This document shows, one piece after another, positions 16,042 to 24,713 of a stretch of DNA of 37,220 nucleotides. The position numbers were made by a program, and so were the translations under genes. Position 1 is the stretch's first letter, and the number at the start of each line of letters is the position of its first letter. The stretch covers positions 1 to 37,220 of the forward strand of contig CAZWRN010000013.1 in the NCBI GenBank assembly GCA_964636275.1, read 5' to 3'. Origin of the DNA: CAZWRN01 sp964636275. GTDB lineage: Bacteria > Patescibacteriota > Microgenomatia > Daviesbacterales > UBA10151. Under the pieces are notes generated by a model, which was not told the origin of the DNA, ran no database searches, and saw only the letters and a program-made list of their open reading frames with translations.

Positions 16042-16880
16042 CAATTTTTAATCGCCTTAACATACACTCCTGCCCCCTGATTTTTTGGTTGATAGAAGTC
16101 ATTAAGCCGGTCAACCAATCGAAAAATACCAAAAATAGCTTTTACAGAAGGAGACAAAGGTTTATCCACTTCATACTTACTTACCGCTTGTACTATCTTT
16201 TCAGAAGTATTTTTGGCATAAACCACCCGAGCACCCATATTCACAATATGATGATTGAATGGTAAACACCAGAAAGTAAGTGCTTCTGCAGCTTCAACCT
16301 GCAGATTGGCTTTTTCAACCACCTGCTTAATTTGATTGACCGTATACAGCCGGATATGATTAAACCACAGCCCTGCCCAAAAACCCTCCTTTATATGGTT
16401 TCCGCTAAATGTTTCTAATATTTTATTTACCGGATCCCACAAAAATGGATAGTTAGCATTTGGTACTGTCAGGCATAAAATTCCTCCAGGTTTTAATACT
16501 CGGGCCACCTCTTTTATTCCTTTGACATCGTTAGGTAAATGCTCAGCCACCTCAGACATAACCACCTTATTAAAAAACTTATCCTTAAACGGAAGTTTTT
16601 TCATCAGATCAGCCTGTTTTAGAGGAATTTTCTTATCTTTTAAATTAATCTTAGCTGATTTTAGGGCCAAAGGATCAAAATCTGTACCATACAAAGATAG
16701 CTTGATCCCTAGATGAGAAAGTAAAAATAGATAAAAACCATCTCCACATCCCACATCAAGAATCTTATCACCTGGTTTGGGATCCAAATCTCTGATCATC
16801 CGACGGGCTCTTCTTCGCAAAGCGATATCACCTACATGATCTAATAATTTTTCCAGTTTTTGCAGTTGTTTAGTGGTCAT
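16041..16880 (-). CDS. Class I SAM-dependent methyltransferase
   Basis: This 279-residue Rossmann-like methyltransferase has motif I LDVGCGDG (41-48) binding S-adenosylmethionine and an acidic motif II (GTDFDP). SEVAEHLP and VLKPGGILCLTVP are typical of the Methyltransf_11 group. The C-terminal part after about 190 is not diagnostic. The substrate is probably a sugar hydroxyl of the glycan or the end of a growing chain, judging from the neighbouring GT4 and epimerase genes. It overlaps the GT4 gene upstream by 11 bases and touches the epimerase gene downstream. No Shine-Dalgarno is visible, so translation is likely coupled. Confidence 0.9.
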   Translation of the reverse strand: MTTKQLQKLEKLLDHVGDIALRRRARRMIRDLDPKPGDKILDVGCGDGFYLFLLSHLGIKLSLYGTDFDPLALKSAKINLKDKKIPLKQADLMKKLPFKDKFFNKVVMSEVAEHLPNDVKGIKEVARVLKPGGILCLTVPNANYPFLWDPVNKILETFSGNHIKEGFWAGLWFNHIRLYTVNQIKQVVEKANLQVEAAEALTFWCLPFNHHIVNMGARVVYAKNTSEKIVQAVSKYEVDKPLSPSVKAIFGIFRLVDRLNDFYQPKNQGAGVYVKAIKN

Positions 16881-17994
16881 ACGATTTGATAATAGTTTGA
16901 AGATTTCTTAAGGAATATCTTCTTAAGGCATATCGGCGAGTATTTTGCTTCAACTTTTTTAACACATCTGCATGATTCTTTAAATAGGCAATTTCTTTTT
17001 TAATATTTGTCACCGACACATCAATAAATCTGCCGACAGTCGTATCTAATGCTTCGGGGATTGATCCTCTGTTTGACCCAATAACTGGAATACCCGATGC
17101 CAACGCTTCCAATATCACCCGTCCAAATCCTTCTTCATGAGTTGATGGAACTATTAATACATCACTTACATTGTAATAATTCACCAACTCAGTTCCCGAT
17201 AAACTACCAACAAAACGAACTGATTTATACATTTGAGCTACTTTAATTACCTCATCTCTTTCAGGCCCATCCCCGACCACCAGTAACACACTTTTGGCAG
17301 GAATTGTCTTAAAAGCCTGCAATAATACTCCAATTCCTTTTTCTTTTATCAGTCTACCCACAAACAGCACGACCATTTTTCTATGAAGACCAAGTGCTCT
17401 CTTTAAGTCTTCTGCCTGTTTTGGTTTAAACAAACTGGTATCAATCCAATAAACAAACTGGCGAATGCGAGAAGGTTGAACACCTAATTGTTTCAACTCT
17501 TCTGCTGATTTTTTCGACAAACAAAGACAAACATCTGCCTGAGATAGCATCCATCTAACAAATTGTCTATAAAAACCTTTGCGGGGAAAATGGTATAGAG
17601 AATGAGTACTGATTACCAGACGCCGATTGAAAATAATATTCCAAAAGACAGCCACCGTTGATGCTACCAGACCATGAGAATGAACCACCTTGATCCGGTA
17701 TTTAATGATCACCAAAGGATATGCCAAAAATAAACCCGGGAAGAGATAACAAAATTCTAAAATCGGATTATTGACAAGCGAATAAAACCAACCAGTTATC
17801 CATGGCAGGCGAATTATTCTAATTCTCGGCTTTTTTTCTAAAATAGCAGATTTAACTTTGGTAGAAAGTGGTTGATAAGTTAAAACAGTAATTTGGTTTT
17901 TTTTATCAGCTAGTCCTTTTACCAGGTCATTTAAGTGTGTTTCAACACCACCGATATTGGGTGAAAAATGAGCGGTTAGTTGAAGGATATTCAT
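16870..17994 (-). CDS. GT4-family glycosyltransferase
   Basis: This 374-residue GT-B enzyme has the acceptor-side loop PNIGGVETH (12-20). The donor domain carries FVGRLIKEKG (211-220), VVGDGPE (239-245) and the EX7E motif in EEGFGRVILEAL (287-298). All parts of a functional retaining enzyme are present, and it resembles the PimA/CapM group. It is ATGA-coupled to the GT2 gene upstream and overlaps the methyltransferase downstream. The C-terminus contains an exact-frame duplication of a five-residue block (RRYAL RRYSL, 353-362), encoded by two adjacent 15-base repeats. Sugar specificity cannot be inferred. Confidence 0.92.
   Translation of the reverse strand: MNILQLTAHFSPNIGGVETHLNDLVKGLADKKNQITVLTYQPLSTKVKSAILEKKPRIRIIRLPWITGWFYSLVNNPILEFCYLFPGLFLAYPLVIIKYRIKVVHSHGLVASTVAVFWNIIFNRRLVISTHSLYHFPRKGFYRQFVRWMLSQADVCLCLSKKSAEELKQLGVQPSRIRQFVYWIDTSLFKPKQAEDLKRALGLHRKMVVLFVGRLIKEKGIGVLLQAFKTIPAKSVLLVVGDGPERDEVIKVAQMYKSVRFVGSLSGTELVNYYNVSDVLIVPSTHEEGFGRVILEALASGIPVIGSNRGSIPEALDTTVGRFIDVSVTNIKKEIAYLKNHADVLKKLKQNTRRYALRRYSLRNLQTIIKSYDH
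16905..16934. repeat. 15-base in-frame tandem duplication
   Basis: TTCTTAAGGAATATC (16905-16919) is followed directly by TTCTTAAGGCATATC (16920-16934), with one difference in 15 bases. It encodes RRYSL and RRYAL near the C-terminus of the GT4 protein. Being a multiple of three it keeps the frame. It looks like a recent small duplication. Confidence 0.85.
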
Positions 17995-18818
17995 AGCTTT
18001 TTAAGCCTTCCAGACAAATAACCCCATCCTCCAAAAAACTGTTCAATCATCAGCATACAAAACATTGAAATACTTAGTTGGGGCTGTTGTAATAATTTTC
18101 GCCATTTTTGATAAAAAACCGGCCTTAAAATATAAATAGTTTTAGCATCCATGACTGAAACTTTATGTTTACTCATGTAGGTATGCGCTCTTAAACCATA
18201 ATAATATTTTTTTTTCGCCAGCTCCCAAATAGAATCAATTCGTTCATGATGATAGATTGGAGCTTTAATTCGAGCTGATCTGTATCCTTTTAAACGAATT
18301 TCTTCAGGTAAATCCCAATCTTCCGGTCCGGTAATATTTTCATCGTATCCTCCAACTTTGGTAAAAACCTCCCGCTTAAAAAAACGAGCAGCATCTATTT
18401 TGTCGTCTCCACTTTCATTGTAAAATGACCTTTCAAAAGCTTTGACTTTCTCCCAATATTTTTGAGCGATTGATATTTCAGGCACGACTATCATGCCAAT
18501 TTTGTTAGATCTAACAATAGCCCTTACACCTTGAGCTACCACATTTTTTGATAGCTCCATATCAGCATCCAAAAAAAATAAAAAATCACCTTTAGCTTTT
18601 TTAGCCCCGTAATTGCGTTGGGCAGATCTTTCAGGCCCTGCATTGTAAACCAATTTAGTATATTTTTTAGCGATTTGTTTTGTTCGATCTGCAGATTTAT
18701 TATCAACCACAATCACTTCGATTTTGGGATAACTTTGCATTTTTATACTTTCCAAAAGTCGTCCAATAACCGCTTGTTCGTTTTTGGTTGTAATAATAAC
18801 GGATACTAAAGAATTCAT
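17991..18818 (-). CDS. GT2-family glycosyltransferase
   Basis: This 275-residue GT-A enzyme starts with NSLVSVIITTKNE. VVDNKSADRT (37-46) and the intact metal site DADME (84-88) are followed by GGYDEN and TGPEDWDL, the acceptor-side ED motif of inverting GT2 enzymes. The C-terminus ends in a hydrophobic segment (SISMFCMLMIEQFFGGWGYL), perhaps a membrane anchor. I chose the ATG at 18818, one base after the TAA of the fusion gene. An in-frame TTG three codons earlier would overlap that gene. The 3' end is ATGA-coupled to the GT4 gene. It probably adds one sugar to the lipid-linked glycan. Confidence 0.9.
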   Translation of the reverse strand: MNSLVSVIITTKNEQAVIGRLLESIKMQSYPKIEVIVVDNKSADRTKQIAKKYTKLVYNAGPERSAQRNYGAKKAKGDFLFFLDADMELSKNVVAQGVRAIVRSNKIGMIVVPEISIAQKYWEKVKAFERSFYNESGDDKIDAARFFKREVFTKVGGYDENITGPEDWDLPEEIRLKGYRSARIKAPIYHHERIDSIWELAKKKYYYGLRAHTYMSKHKVSVMDAKTIYILRPVFYQKWRKLLQQPQLSISMFCMLMIEQFFGGWGYLSGRLKKL

Positions 18819-18819
18819 A

Positions 18820-20238
18820 TTAAACAAATTTTATTTTACGAGAAGCAAAGATCACCATTTTAAGTAATAAAAAGCCATGTTTAAATCGACTAATATTTGT
18901 CTCTCCATAAGTACGTGCTTTATAGCGGATTGGCACTTCGACAATTTTTAAGTTCAGCTTAGCTGCACCAAAAATCAGATCAAAATCACCAAACGGATCA
19001 AAATCACCAAAATAGCTACGGTTTTTAACAATTTGTTGATAGTGCTTTTTAAATAACACCTTAGTCCCGCACAAAGTGTCTTTAATTTTTTGATCAAGTA
19101 AAAAACTAAAAGCTAAAGAAAAAAATTTGTTGCCAATAATATTTAAAAACCTCATGGCCTGATTTTCCATTGGATATACTAGTCGTGATCCCATTACAAA
19201 TTCACCGATACCTGATGAAATAATCGTATAATACTTTGGGAGTTCTTCAGGTGGCATCGTCAGATCTGCATCTAAAATCATTAAGATATCTCCCCTAGCT
19301 TTAGCAAAACCTTTTCTGACAGCATCGCCTTTACCTCGACCTTTACCTTGATCTATCAAAACTAAATTACGTTCTTTCTGATACTTTTGAATGACTCTTT
19401 TAATCTCTTTTTTTGTATCATCAGAAGAATTTCCTTCAACAAAAATCAGTTCATCCCACTTTCCTAGTTTAGGAGTTCTTTTTACTGCAGCTTCAATATT
19501 TCCAGCTTCATTTCGTGCTGGAATTATTATCGAAACTTTAAAATTCTTAGCAGATTCAGCTGGTCGAACCCGAGCCACCACATACTGCACTAAACACAAC
19601 TGCTTGATAATTGGCAGCCTGGCTAGATATTTATTTACCAAAGTAGATACAATCGGGATAAAGATTGGTAATAATAAATAATTGCCTTTTTTTACAACCT
19701 CCAAATTTGCTAAACCCAGCAGATTTTGAATATCTGTCAAAGATAACCAGTTCTGAGTTGGGTTTGGCATTTTTAACCCCAGTTTTTCTGCCAATATCAC
19801 TAGAGGTTCCCATAAAAAGTTGTAATAGGTAATAACTATTCGAGTATCAGCATTTGACATCTTTTTAATATTCTCAAATGATTTTTGAACATCACCCAAG
19901 TGACCAATCAGATCAGTTAAAATAATGTATTCAAACTTACTACTAACCGAGCTTGTTTGAACATCTCCTTGCCTAAATTGGAGGCTCCGATGTTTTTTCC
20001 TGGCAATTTTTACCATCTCGCCTGAAATATCTATACCCACCCCTTTTTTAGGTTGTAAAGAAGCTAATAAATCACCAGTCCCAGATCCAAATTGCAAAAC
20101 TGAAGCACTTTTTGGCACAAAAAAGGAACATAAACGTCTTAAACTTTGATGATAATAGTGATTTTTTTGTTGGTAATATTGTCTCTTTGGGGCAAATGTA
20201 TCAAAGTGTTTTTTTACCGCATTGCTATAAATGCTCAT
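18820..20238 (-). CDS. Fusion: SAM methyltransferase plus DPM-like GT2
   Basis: This single 472-residue reading frame joins two enzymes. Residues 1 to about 225 form a class I methyltransferase with VLQFGSGTGD (47-56, motif I), GVGIDIS (66-72) and a degenerate post-I region. Residues 234-472 form a complete DPM1/GtrB-like GT2 domain with VSIIIPARNEAGN (235-247), VEGNSSDDT (267-275), the metal site DADLTMPPE (323-331) and GSRLVYP (350-356). There is no stop or frameshift between them and the linker is hydrophobic (LLLPIFIPIV). It may both transfer a sugar to polyprenyl phosphate and methylate that sugar or the chain end; this coupling is inference. The start overlaps the fucose-synthase-like gene by 14 bases. 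Confidence 0.9.
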   Translation of the reverse strand: MSIYSNAVKKHFDTFAPKRQYYQQKNHYYHQSLRRLCSFFVPKSASVLQFGSGTGDLLASLQPKKGVGIDISGEMVKIARKKHRSLQFRQGDVQTSSVSSKFEYIILTDLIGHLGDVQKSFENIKKMSNADTRIVITYYNFLWEPLVILAEKLGLKMPNPTQNWLSLTDIQNLLGLANLEVVKKGNYLLLPIFIPIVSTLVNKYLARLPIIKQLCLVQYVVARVRPAESAKNFKVSIIIPARNEAGNIEAAVKRTPKLGKWDELIFVEGNSSDDTKKEIKRVIQKYQKERNLVLIDQGKGRGKGDAVRKGFAKARGDILMILDADLTMPPEELPKYYTIISSGIGEFVMGSRLVYPMENQAMRFLNIIGNKFFSLAFSFLLDQKIKDTLCGTKVLFKKHYQQIVKNRSYFGDFDPFGDFDLIFGAAKLNLKIVEVPIRYKARTYGETNISRFKHGFLLLKMVIFASRKIKFV

Positions 20239-21196
20239 ACTTCCTTTGTTTCATATACCATTGGATAGTCTTTTTTATTCCTTGTTCGAAGTCTGTTTTA
20301 GCTCTAAACCCAAATTCTTTCTCGGCTCGACTAACATCAAGCTTTCGACGAGGTTGACCATTAGGTTTAGTTGTATCCCAAACAATTTGACCTGAATAAC
20401 CCAATAATGAAGCGATCAGAACAGCTAATTTTTTAATGGATATCTCAAAACCTGAACCCAGATTAACCGGATGTTCCTTATTATAAAAAGCTGATGCTTT
20501 TAATATACCCTGTGCAGCATCATCTACGAATAAGAATTCCCTTGTAGGAGACCCATCCCCCCAAACTTCAATAGAACTTTTTTTGTTATTCTTTGCCTCA
20601 GCAATTTTTTTTATCAGAGCGGGGATGACATGTGAAGTGGCTGGATCAAAATTATCACCGGGTCCGTATAAATTGACTGGTAAAAGGTATATGCCATTAA
20701 ATCCAAATTGCTGCCTATATGATTGAAGCTGGACTAACAGCATCTTTTTAGCCAGACCATAAGGTGCATTTGTCTCTTCTGGATATCCATTCCATAAAGA
20801 ATCTTCTTTAAATGGGATCGGAGTGATCTTTGGATAAGCACAAATTGTGCCGATACAAACAAATTTATTAACCCTGTTCAATCGAGCCGCTTCTATCAGC
20901 TCTACCCCCATTAAAAGGTTGTCATAAAATAGAGTTCCAGGTAACTCTCTATTTTTACCAATTCCTCCGACATTGCCTGCCAAATGAATTACTATATCAG
21001 CTGGCTTGGTCAACTGCCGGCAAACACTTTTTTTACGTAAATCAAACTCTTTTGATCTGGGAATAAAAATATCATCTGCTGAAACTCCCAGTTTAATTAA
21101 TTGCTGATAGACATGACTTCCCAAAAAACCGCTACCTCCGGTAAGAAGTATTTTTTTGCCAACCAGATTTTTTTTTGGAGATGTCGCTGATCTCAT
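20225..21196 (-). CDS. fcl: GDP-L-fucose synthase-like epimerase/reductase
   Basis: This 323-residue extended SDR matches the GDP-4-keto-6-deoxymannose 3,5-epimerase-4-reductase family (WcaG/Fcl). GGSGFLGS (20-27) is the NADP loop and AGNVGGIGKN (73-82) is a family-specific segment. IGTICAYP (115-122) holds Thr117 and the epimerase acid/base Cys119. Tyr146 and Lys150 form the YxxxK pair, and SHVIPALIKK carries the second epimerase residue, His189. VWGDGSPTREFLFVDD is also typical. All catalytic residues known from the E. coli enzyme are present. It would make GDP-L-fucose or a related deoxyhexose from the product of GDP-mannose 4,6-dehydratase, which is not in the window. A substrate other than GDP-sugar remains possible. 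Confidence 0.85.
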   Translation of the reverse strand: MRSATSPKKNLVGKKILLTGGSGFLGSHVYQQLIKLGVSADDIFIPRSKEFDLRKKSVCRQLTKPADIVIHLAGNVGGIGKNRELPGTLFYDNLLMGVELIEAARLNRVNKFVCIGTICAYPKITPIPFKEDSLWNGYPEETNAPYGLAKKMLLVQLQSYRQQFGFNGIYLLPVNLYGPGDNFDPATSHVIPALIKKIAEAKNNKKSSIEVWGDGSPTREFLFVDDAAQGILKASAFYNKEHPVNLGSGFEISIKKLAVLIASLLGYSGQIVWDTTKPNGQPRRKLDVSRAEKEFGFRAKTDFEQGIKKTIQWYMKQRKYEHL

Positions 21197-21207
21197 GTGG
21201 TTATTCG

Positions 21208-21236
21208 ATTCTAATTACAAAGATCCCCTAATGCAA
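21208..21236 (-). promoter_or_regulatory. Candidate internal promoter in the 42-base gap
   Basis: The minus strand has TTGCAT (21236-21231, three of six) and TAGAAT (21213-21208, five of six) with a 17-base spacer. The start would be near 21201, leaving about five bases before the ATG at 21196. This is one of the few real gaps in the long co-directional run. No Shine-Dalgarno is present. Confidence 0.4.
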
Positions 21237-21238
21237 TA

Positions 21239-22366
21239 TCATTTGACAATTTTCTCAATCAGATACTCACTCTTTTTTGTGGCTTCGTGCCAACTAAATT
21301 TTTTAGACCATTGGTATGCTTGAGTTTGTAATTTTTTATATAGAGATTGGCTTTTATAAATTTTTACAACAGCAGCAGCTAAAGATTCTGGAGTTTTCTT
21401 ATCGGCTAAAATACCTGTTTTTCCATGAACGATAGCATCTTTCAATCCACTTACTCGATAAGCCACGGTTGGTGTTTTTACAGCTGCGGATTCAATTACC
21501 GTCAATCCCCAACCCTCTCGAACGGAGGGATTAACCACCAGAAAGCTTTGGCTTAATAATTCAAATTTTTTTGACTGCGACACAAAACCCCAAAACTTTA
21601 TTTTCTTTGTTAAATCATACTTTTGAATTAATTTTTTAATCTGTTGGAAATATACTTCATCATGTTTACCAATTACCCAAAATGTAAAAGAAAAGTTTTT
21701 TAATAATGAAAAAACTTTAATTGCGTCTTCGATACCTTTATCTTTAGCAATCGCTCCAATAAATGTTAATACTCTCTTTTTATTTCTACTAAGAGTTTTT
21801 ACCTGATCAAAACCATTTTGAATAATATAAATAGAAGACTGCGGTATACCATACTCAATCAGCTCTGTTTTTGTCGAAGCTGAGACAGTCATAAATGGTA
21901 TTTCCCGATAAATATATCTAAAAATAGCTGGTTCTCCCCACTGCCCCAACCATGACACAACTGAATGAAACGGCTCATTCAATGGGTTGTATTTCCAGAC
22001 ATCTTTAGTTACTTCATGAATAAAAGCCAACTTTTTACATCTGACAAAAAGCGGAGTAAAAAAAGGCAGTCCATGAAACTGATCAACTACCAGATCAAAG
22101 CTTTGTGACTGCCCAAATAAGTACCAAAAAAAGGCTTCCAGCTGAACAGACAGTATCTGGGAACCTCTTCTAACTATTCTCACCCCATCAATAACTTCTT
22201 CCGATAAAGCCTGATCAAAAGAAGACGTAAATAAAGTCACCTGATGGCCTTTTTTTACCCATGCCTTAGCGTGCTCATGAGTCACAATCTCTGCCCCACC
22301 TGCATGGGGATGCTTAGGTCCTCGCCAAGAAAAAATTAAAATAGAAAGTGAAGTTGTTTTTTTCAT
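21239..22366 (-). CDS. GT4-family glycosyltransferase
   Basis: This 375-residue GT-B enzyme has the N-terminal loop HPHAGGAEIVTHEHA (19-33), with the GGAE acceptor motif shared by many GT4 enzymes. The VDQFHGLPFFTP segment and FIHEVTKDVW resemble capsular and O-antigen GT4 proteins. The donor domain carries FIGAIAKDKG (202-211), VIGKHDE and SVREGWGLTVIES (281-293) with the EX7E glutamates 284 and 292. All catalytic features are present. It lies three bases after the stop of the GT2 gene upstream (TAA CTC ATG), so it is clearly co-transcribed. Donor sugar unknown. Confidence 0.92.
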   Translation of the reverse strand: MKKTTSLSILIFSWRGPKHPHAGGAEIVTHEHAKAWVKKGHQVTLFTSSFDQALSEEVIDGVRIVRRGSQILSVQLEAFFWYLFGQSQSFDLVVDQFHGLPFFTPLFVRCKKLAFIHEVTKDVWKYNPLNEPFHSVVSWLGQWGEPAIFRYIYREIPFMTVSASTKTELIEYGIPQSSIYIIQNGFDQVKTLSRNKKRVLTFIGAIAKDKGIEDAIKVFSLLKNFSFTFWVIGKHDEVYFQQIKKLIQKYDLTKKIKFWGFVSQSKKFELLSQSFLVVNPSVREGWGLTVIESAAVKTPTVAYRVSGLKDAIVHGKTGILADKKTPESLAAAVVKIYKSQSLYKKLQTQAYQWSKKFSWHEATKKSEYLIEKIVK

Positions 22367-22369
22367 GAG

Positions 22370-23254
22370 TTAACCAATATTGATACGAAAATTTAGTTCT
22401 GGGTCATATTTCCACCTTCGTGAACTTTTATCATCATAATACTTTCTAATTTTGAGACGGTAAAAAACAGCCATTGTATCAAGCATCATATACATTAGTG
22501 TTCGTAAAAACTTTTGGCTTGTTAATACAGACCCTCCACCAAAATCAAGTCTTAGCTCTACTGGGGCCTCATAAATTCTTTTAAAACCCAAATAGTTGGC
22601 AACCGACAACATTTCGATATCAAAAGCATATGCTTTCACCAGAAGTCGTGGTAATACTTTTTCCAGCACCTCGCGACGAAATACTTTTAATCCTACCTGG
22701 GTATCTTTAACTTTAAGATCAAACAACAACCTTACTAGAAGCTGATATCCTATCGACAAAATTCTTCTCTGCCAGGGGTAGTCAACTTTAGACACTGGAT
22801 GTCTTTTGGATCCTACAATAATATCCGCTTTATACCACTCAAAATGCTCCAAAAGCATTGAAAGTCCATTGGGATCTAAATCCATTCCGGAATCAATAAA
22901 AGCAATAATATCCCCTCGACTTTTGGCCATACCAAAACGCACTGCGTAGCCTTTACCTCTATTTACTTCATATCCGACAACTTTAACTCCACGATATTTT
23001 TTAGTGATTTTTTTGGCTTTTTCAAACGTTTTATCAAGTGTCCCATCAACAACACAAATGAGTTCAGTTTTGTAGCGCAATTTATCTAAAACTAGTTTGA
23101 TCCGGCGTAAATCTTTTTGGATTGTTTTTTCCTGACGGTAAGCTGGAACAATTACAGAAACCAATCTAATTAATTTTTTCCGCACTTTGACTGGCTTCAG
23201 CAGGTTTTTGGGTTTGATTTTTACTAATTCTTTCTTGTATACGGATTTGGCCAT
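22370..23254 (-). CDS. GT2 glycosyltransferase, DPM/GtrB-like, without membrane anchors
   Basis: This GT2 domain of up to 294 residues begins its fold at LVSVIVPAYRQEKTI (31-45). VVDGTLDKT (68-76), RGKGYAVRFGM and the metal-site region FIDSGMDLDP (119-128) follow; D-S-G replaces the usual D-A-D. GSKRHP, KDTQVGLKVF and the C-terminal hydrophobic MYMMLDTMAVFYRLK match the DPM/GtrB family. The ATG at 23254 gives an unusual 89-base overlap with the upstream gene and a Lys-rich tail of about 30 residues before the fold. A GTG at 23185 or a TTG at 23164, just after the upstream stop, are possible later starts. It probably charges a polyprenyl phosphate. Confidence 0.85.
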   Translation of the reverse strand: MAKSVYKKELVKIKPKNLLKPVKVRKKLIRLVSVIVPAYRQEKTIQKDLRRIKLVLDKLRYKTELICVVDGTLDKTFEKAKKITKKYRGVKVVGYEVNRGKGYAVRFGMAKSRGDIIAFIDSGMDLDPNGLSMLLEHFEWYKADIIVGSKRHPVSKVDYPWQRRILSIGYQLLVRLLFDLKVKDTQVGLKVFRREVLEKVLPRLLVKAYAFDIEMLSVANYLGFKRIYEAPVELRLDFGGGSVLTSQKFLRTLMYMMLDTMAVFYRLKIRKYYDDKSSRRWKYDPELNFRINIG

Positions 23255-24713
23255 AACTGTATTCTTTAACTAAACTGGTATTTCCATCCTCTTTACTAAA
23301 CTCTGAATCAGCAATATTACCAGGAATGCCTTTTAAGGGCTCAATAATATAAAACTTTTTCTCAGCTGTACCTTTTTTTACGATATCCTGACCTAAAGTA
23401 CCGATCGGATCATTTCCGTAAAACACCGGTACATATCCATATTTTTGATAACCATAATAATGATATAAGTAAGCCCAAGTTGTATTAGTCCACAAAGGGA
23501 CTGTCAGCGAATTAATACCAAATGGTTGACCATCTGACAAGAGATAAGTTTGATCAATCAATGCTAACTGGTTATTTAATGTCATATCTGGCTGAATTAC
23601 CAGTAGATATTGTCCTTTAGGTACAGCTTTAAGCGTCATATAAAAATTTGCTATTACAACGACCAATAAAATAAAAAATACTCCGCTTTTATATTTTGGC
23701 CAGAGGGATTTGAGTAAAAAAACAAAACCTAAAAGCATCGGCGGAACTAGAGCAATATTGGCATACACATTACTATGCCCACCAAAAAAGAACATCACCA
23801 CACTAGAAAAAAATCCTAAGGCAATGAACAACTGTTTTTTTAGGATTATCCAAATCACTGTCACCACAAAAATAATTCCACCTAAAAATACATTGATTGG
23901 AAATAAATTATTGGTAAAAACTTTTGATAAATTGTTGATATAAGTCAAAAAAAGATCTGTAAAATTGGCGTCTAAGCTACCTTTAGTATCAGAAAATGCA
24001 GTTAAACTAGTCAAAAGTTGCATTGGCCCACCAAAAAGTAAAACGGCAGCAATCATAGTCGATAAAATTAGCATTATCAGACTTATTCCTATCATTAGTG
24101 TTTTAACAGGGGGCTGAATTTTAAACAAAAAATTGGCAGATATAATTACAAAAAATAAATACAACAAGAAAAATTGAAATTGCATAGATAAAGCGGCACA
24201 AATACAAGCACCAATAAAACCCCAATATCTCTTTTGAGTCCATTGATAGAGAAAATAGAAAAACCACGCTGAAGTAAGTACAGCGGGTTGCGGGTTGGAA
24301 AGCCAAGGTCCATATTGAATTGCTTCAAAAGAAATAATCCAAATGCTCACCAGTAAAAAAGCCCAGCTTTTAAATTTAAAAAAACCTTTTGCCAGTAAAT
24401 AAAGCGGGATGACTGTTGAAGCATTTAGTAAAGCTAAAGCGAATGCTACAAAAAAAGGATTACCCTGCCCTAGAGCATAAAAAGGAGCTATCAGGTAATA
24501 GTACAGTACTCCATGATACAAACCAGGTGTTGAGGTGGCAGGACCTTGAATTTTGATATCAAAATCCTTCCAAATCTGCTCGGCTATAAAAGCATCTCTT
24601 CCCATATCAAAATGAAATGAGATAAATCCGCCAAACAGGGGTAATATCCTCAGACTGAAAGCAAAAATTATTAAAAATAAAAGAACACCATATTCAGTTT
24701 TTATTTTCTTCAT
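23166..24713 (-). CDS. GT39-like membrane glycosyltransferase
   Basis: This 515-residue multi-pass protein has a first membrane segment at about 10-28. The first outer loop carries FHFDMGRDAF (33-42), with an acidic residue at the GT-C catalytic position (Asp36, Asp40). TPGLYHGVLYYYLIAPFYA (62-80) follows; its Pro and Tyr spacing is typical of the PMT_2/ArnT group. The hydrophilic C-terminal tail of about 100 residues ends in a Gln/Ser/Ala-rich stretch. The ATG at 24713 is chosen because it forms an ATGA overlap with the flippase stop; the 27 extra codons upstream are not needed. It should use a lipid-phosphate sugar on the outer membrane face. Acceptor unknown. Confidence 0.82.
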   Translation of the reverse strand: MKKIKTEYGVLLFLIIFAFSLRILPLFGGFISFHFDMGRDAFIAEQIWKDFDIKIQGPATSTPGLYHGVLYYYLIAPFYALGQGNPFFVAFALALLNASTVIPLYLLAKGFFKFKSWAFLLVSIWIISFEAIQYGPWLSNPQPAVLTSAWFFYFLYQWTQKRYWGFIGACICAALSMQFQFFLLYLFFVIISANFLFKIQPPVKTLMIGISLIMLILSTMIAAVLLFGGPMQLLTSLTAFSDTKGSLDANFTDLFLTYINNLSKVFTNNLFPINVFLGGIIFVVTVIWIILKKQLFIALGFFSSVVMFFFGGHSNVYANIALVPPMLLGFVFLLKSLWPKYKSGVFFILLVVVIANFYMTLKAVPKGQYLLVIQPDMTLNNQLALIDQTYLLSDGQPFGINSLTVPLWTNTTWAYLYHYYGYQKYGYVPVFYGNDPIGTLGQDIVKKGTAEKKFYIIEPLKGIPGNIADSEFSKEDGNTSLVKEYSYGQIRIQERISKNQTQKPAEASQSAEKIN

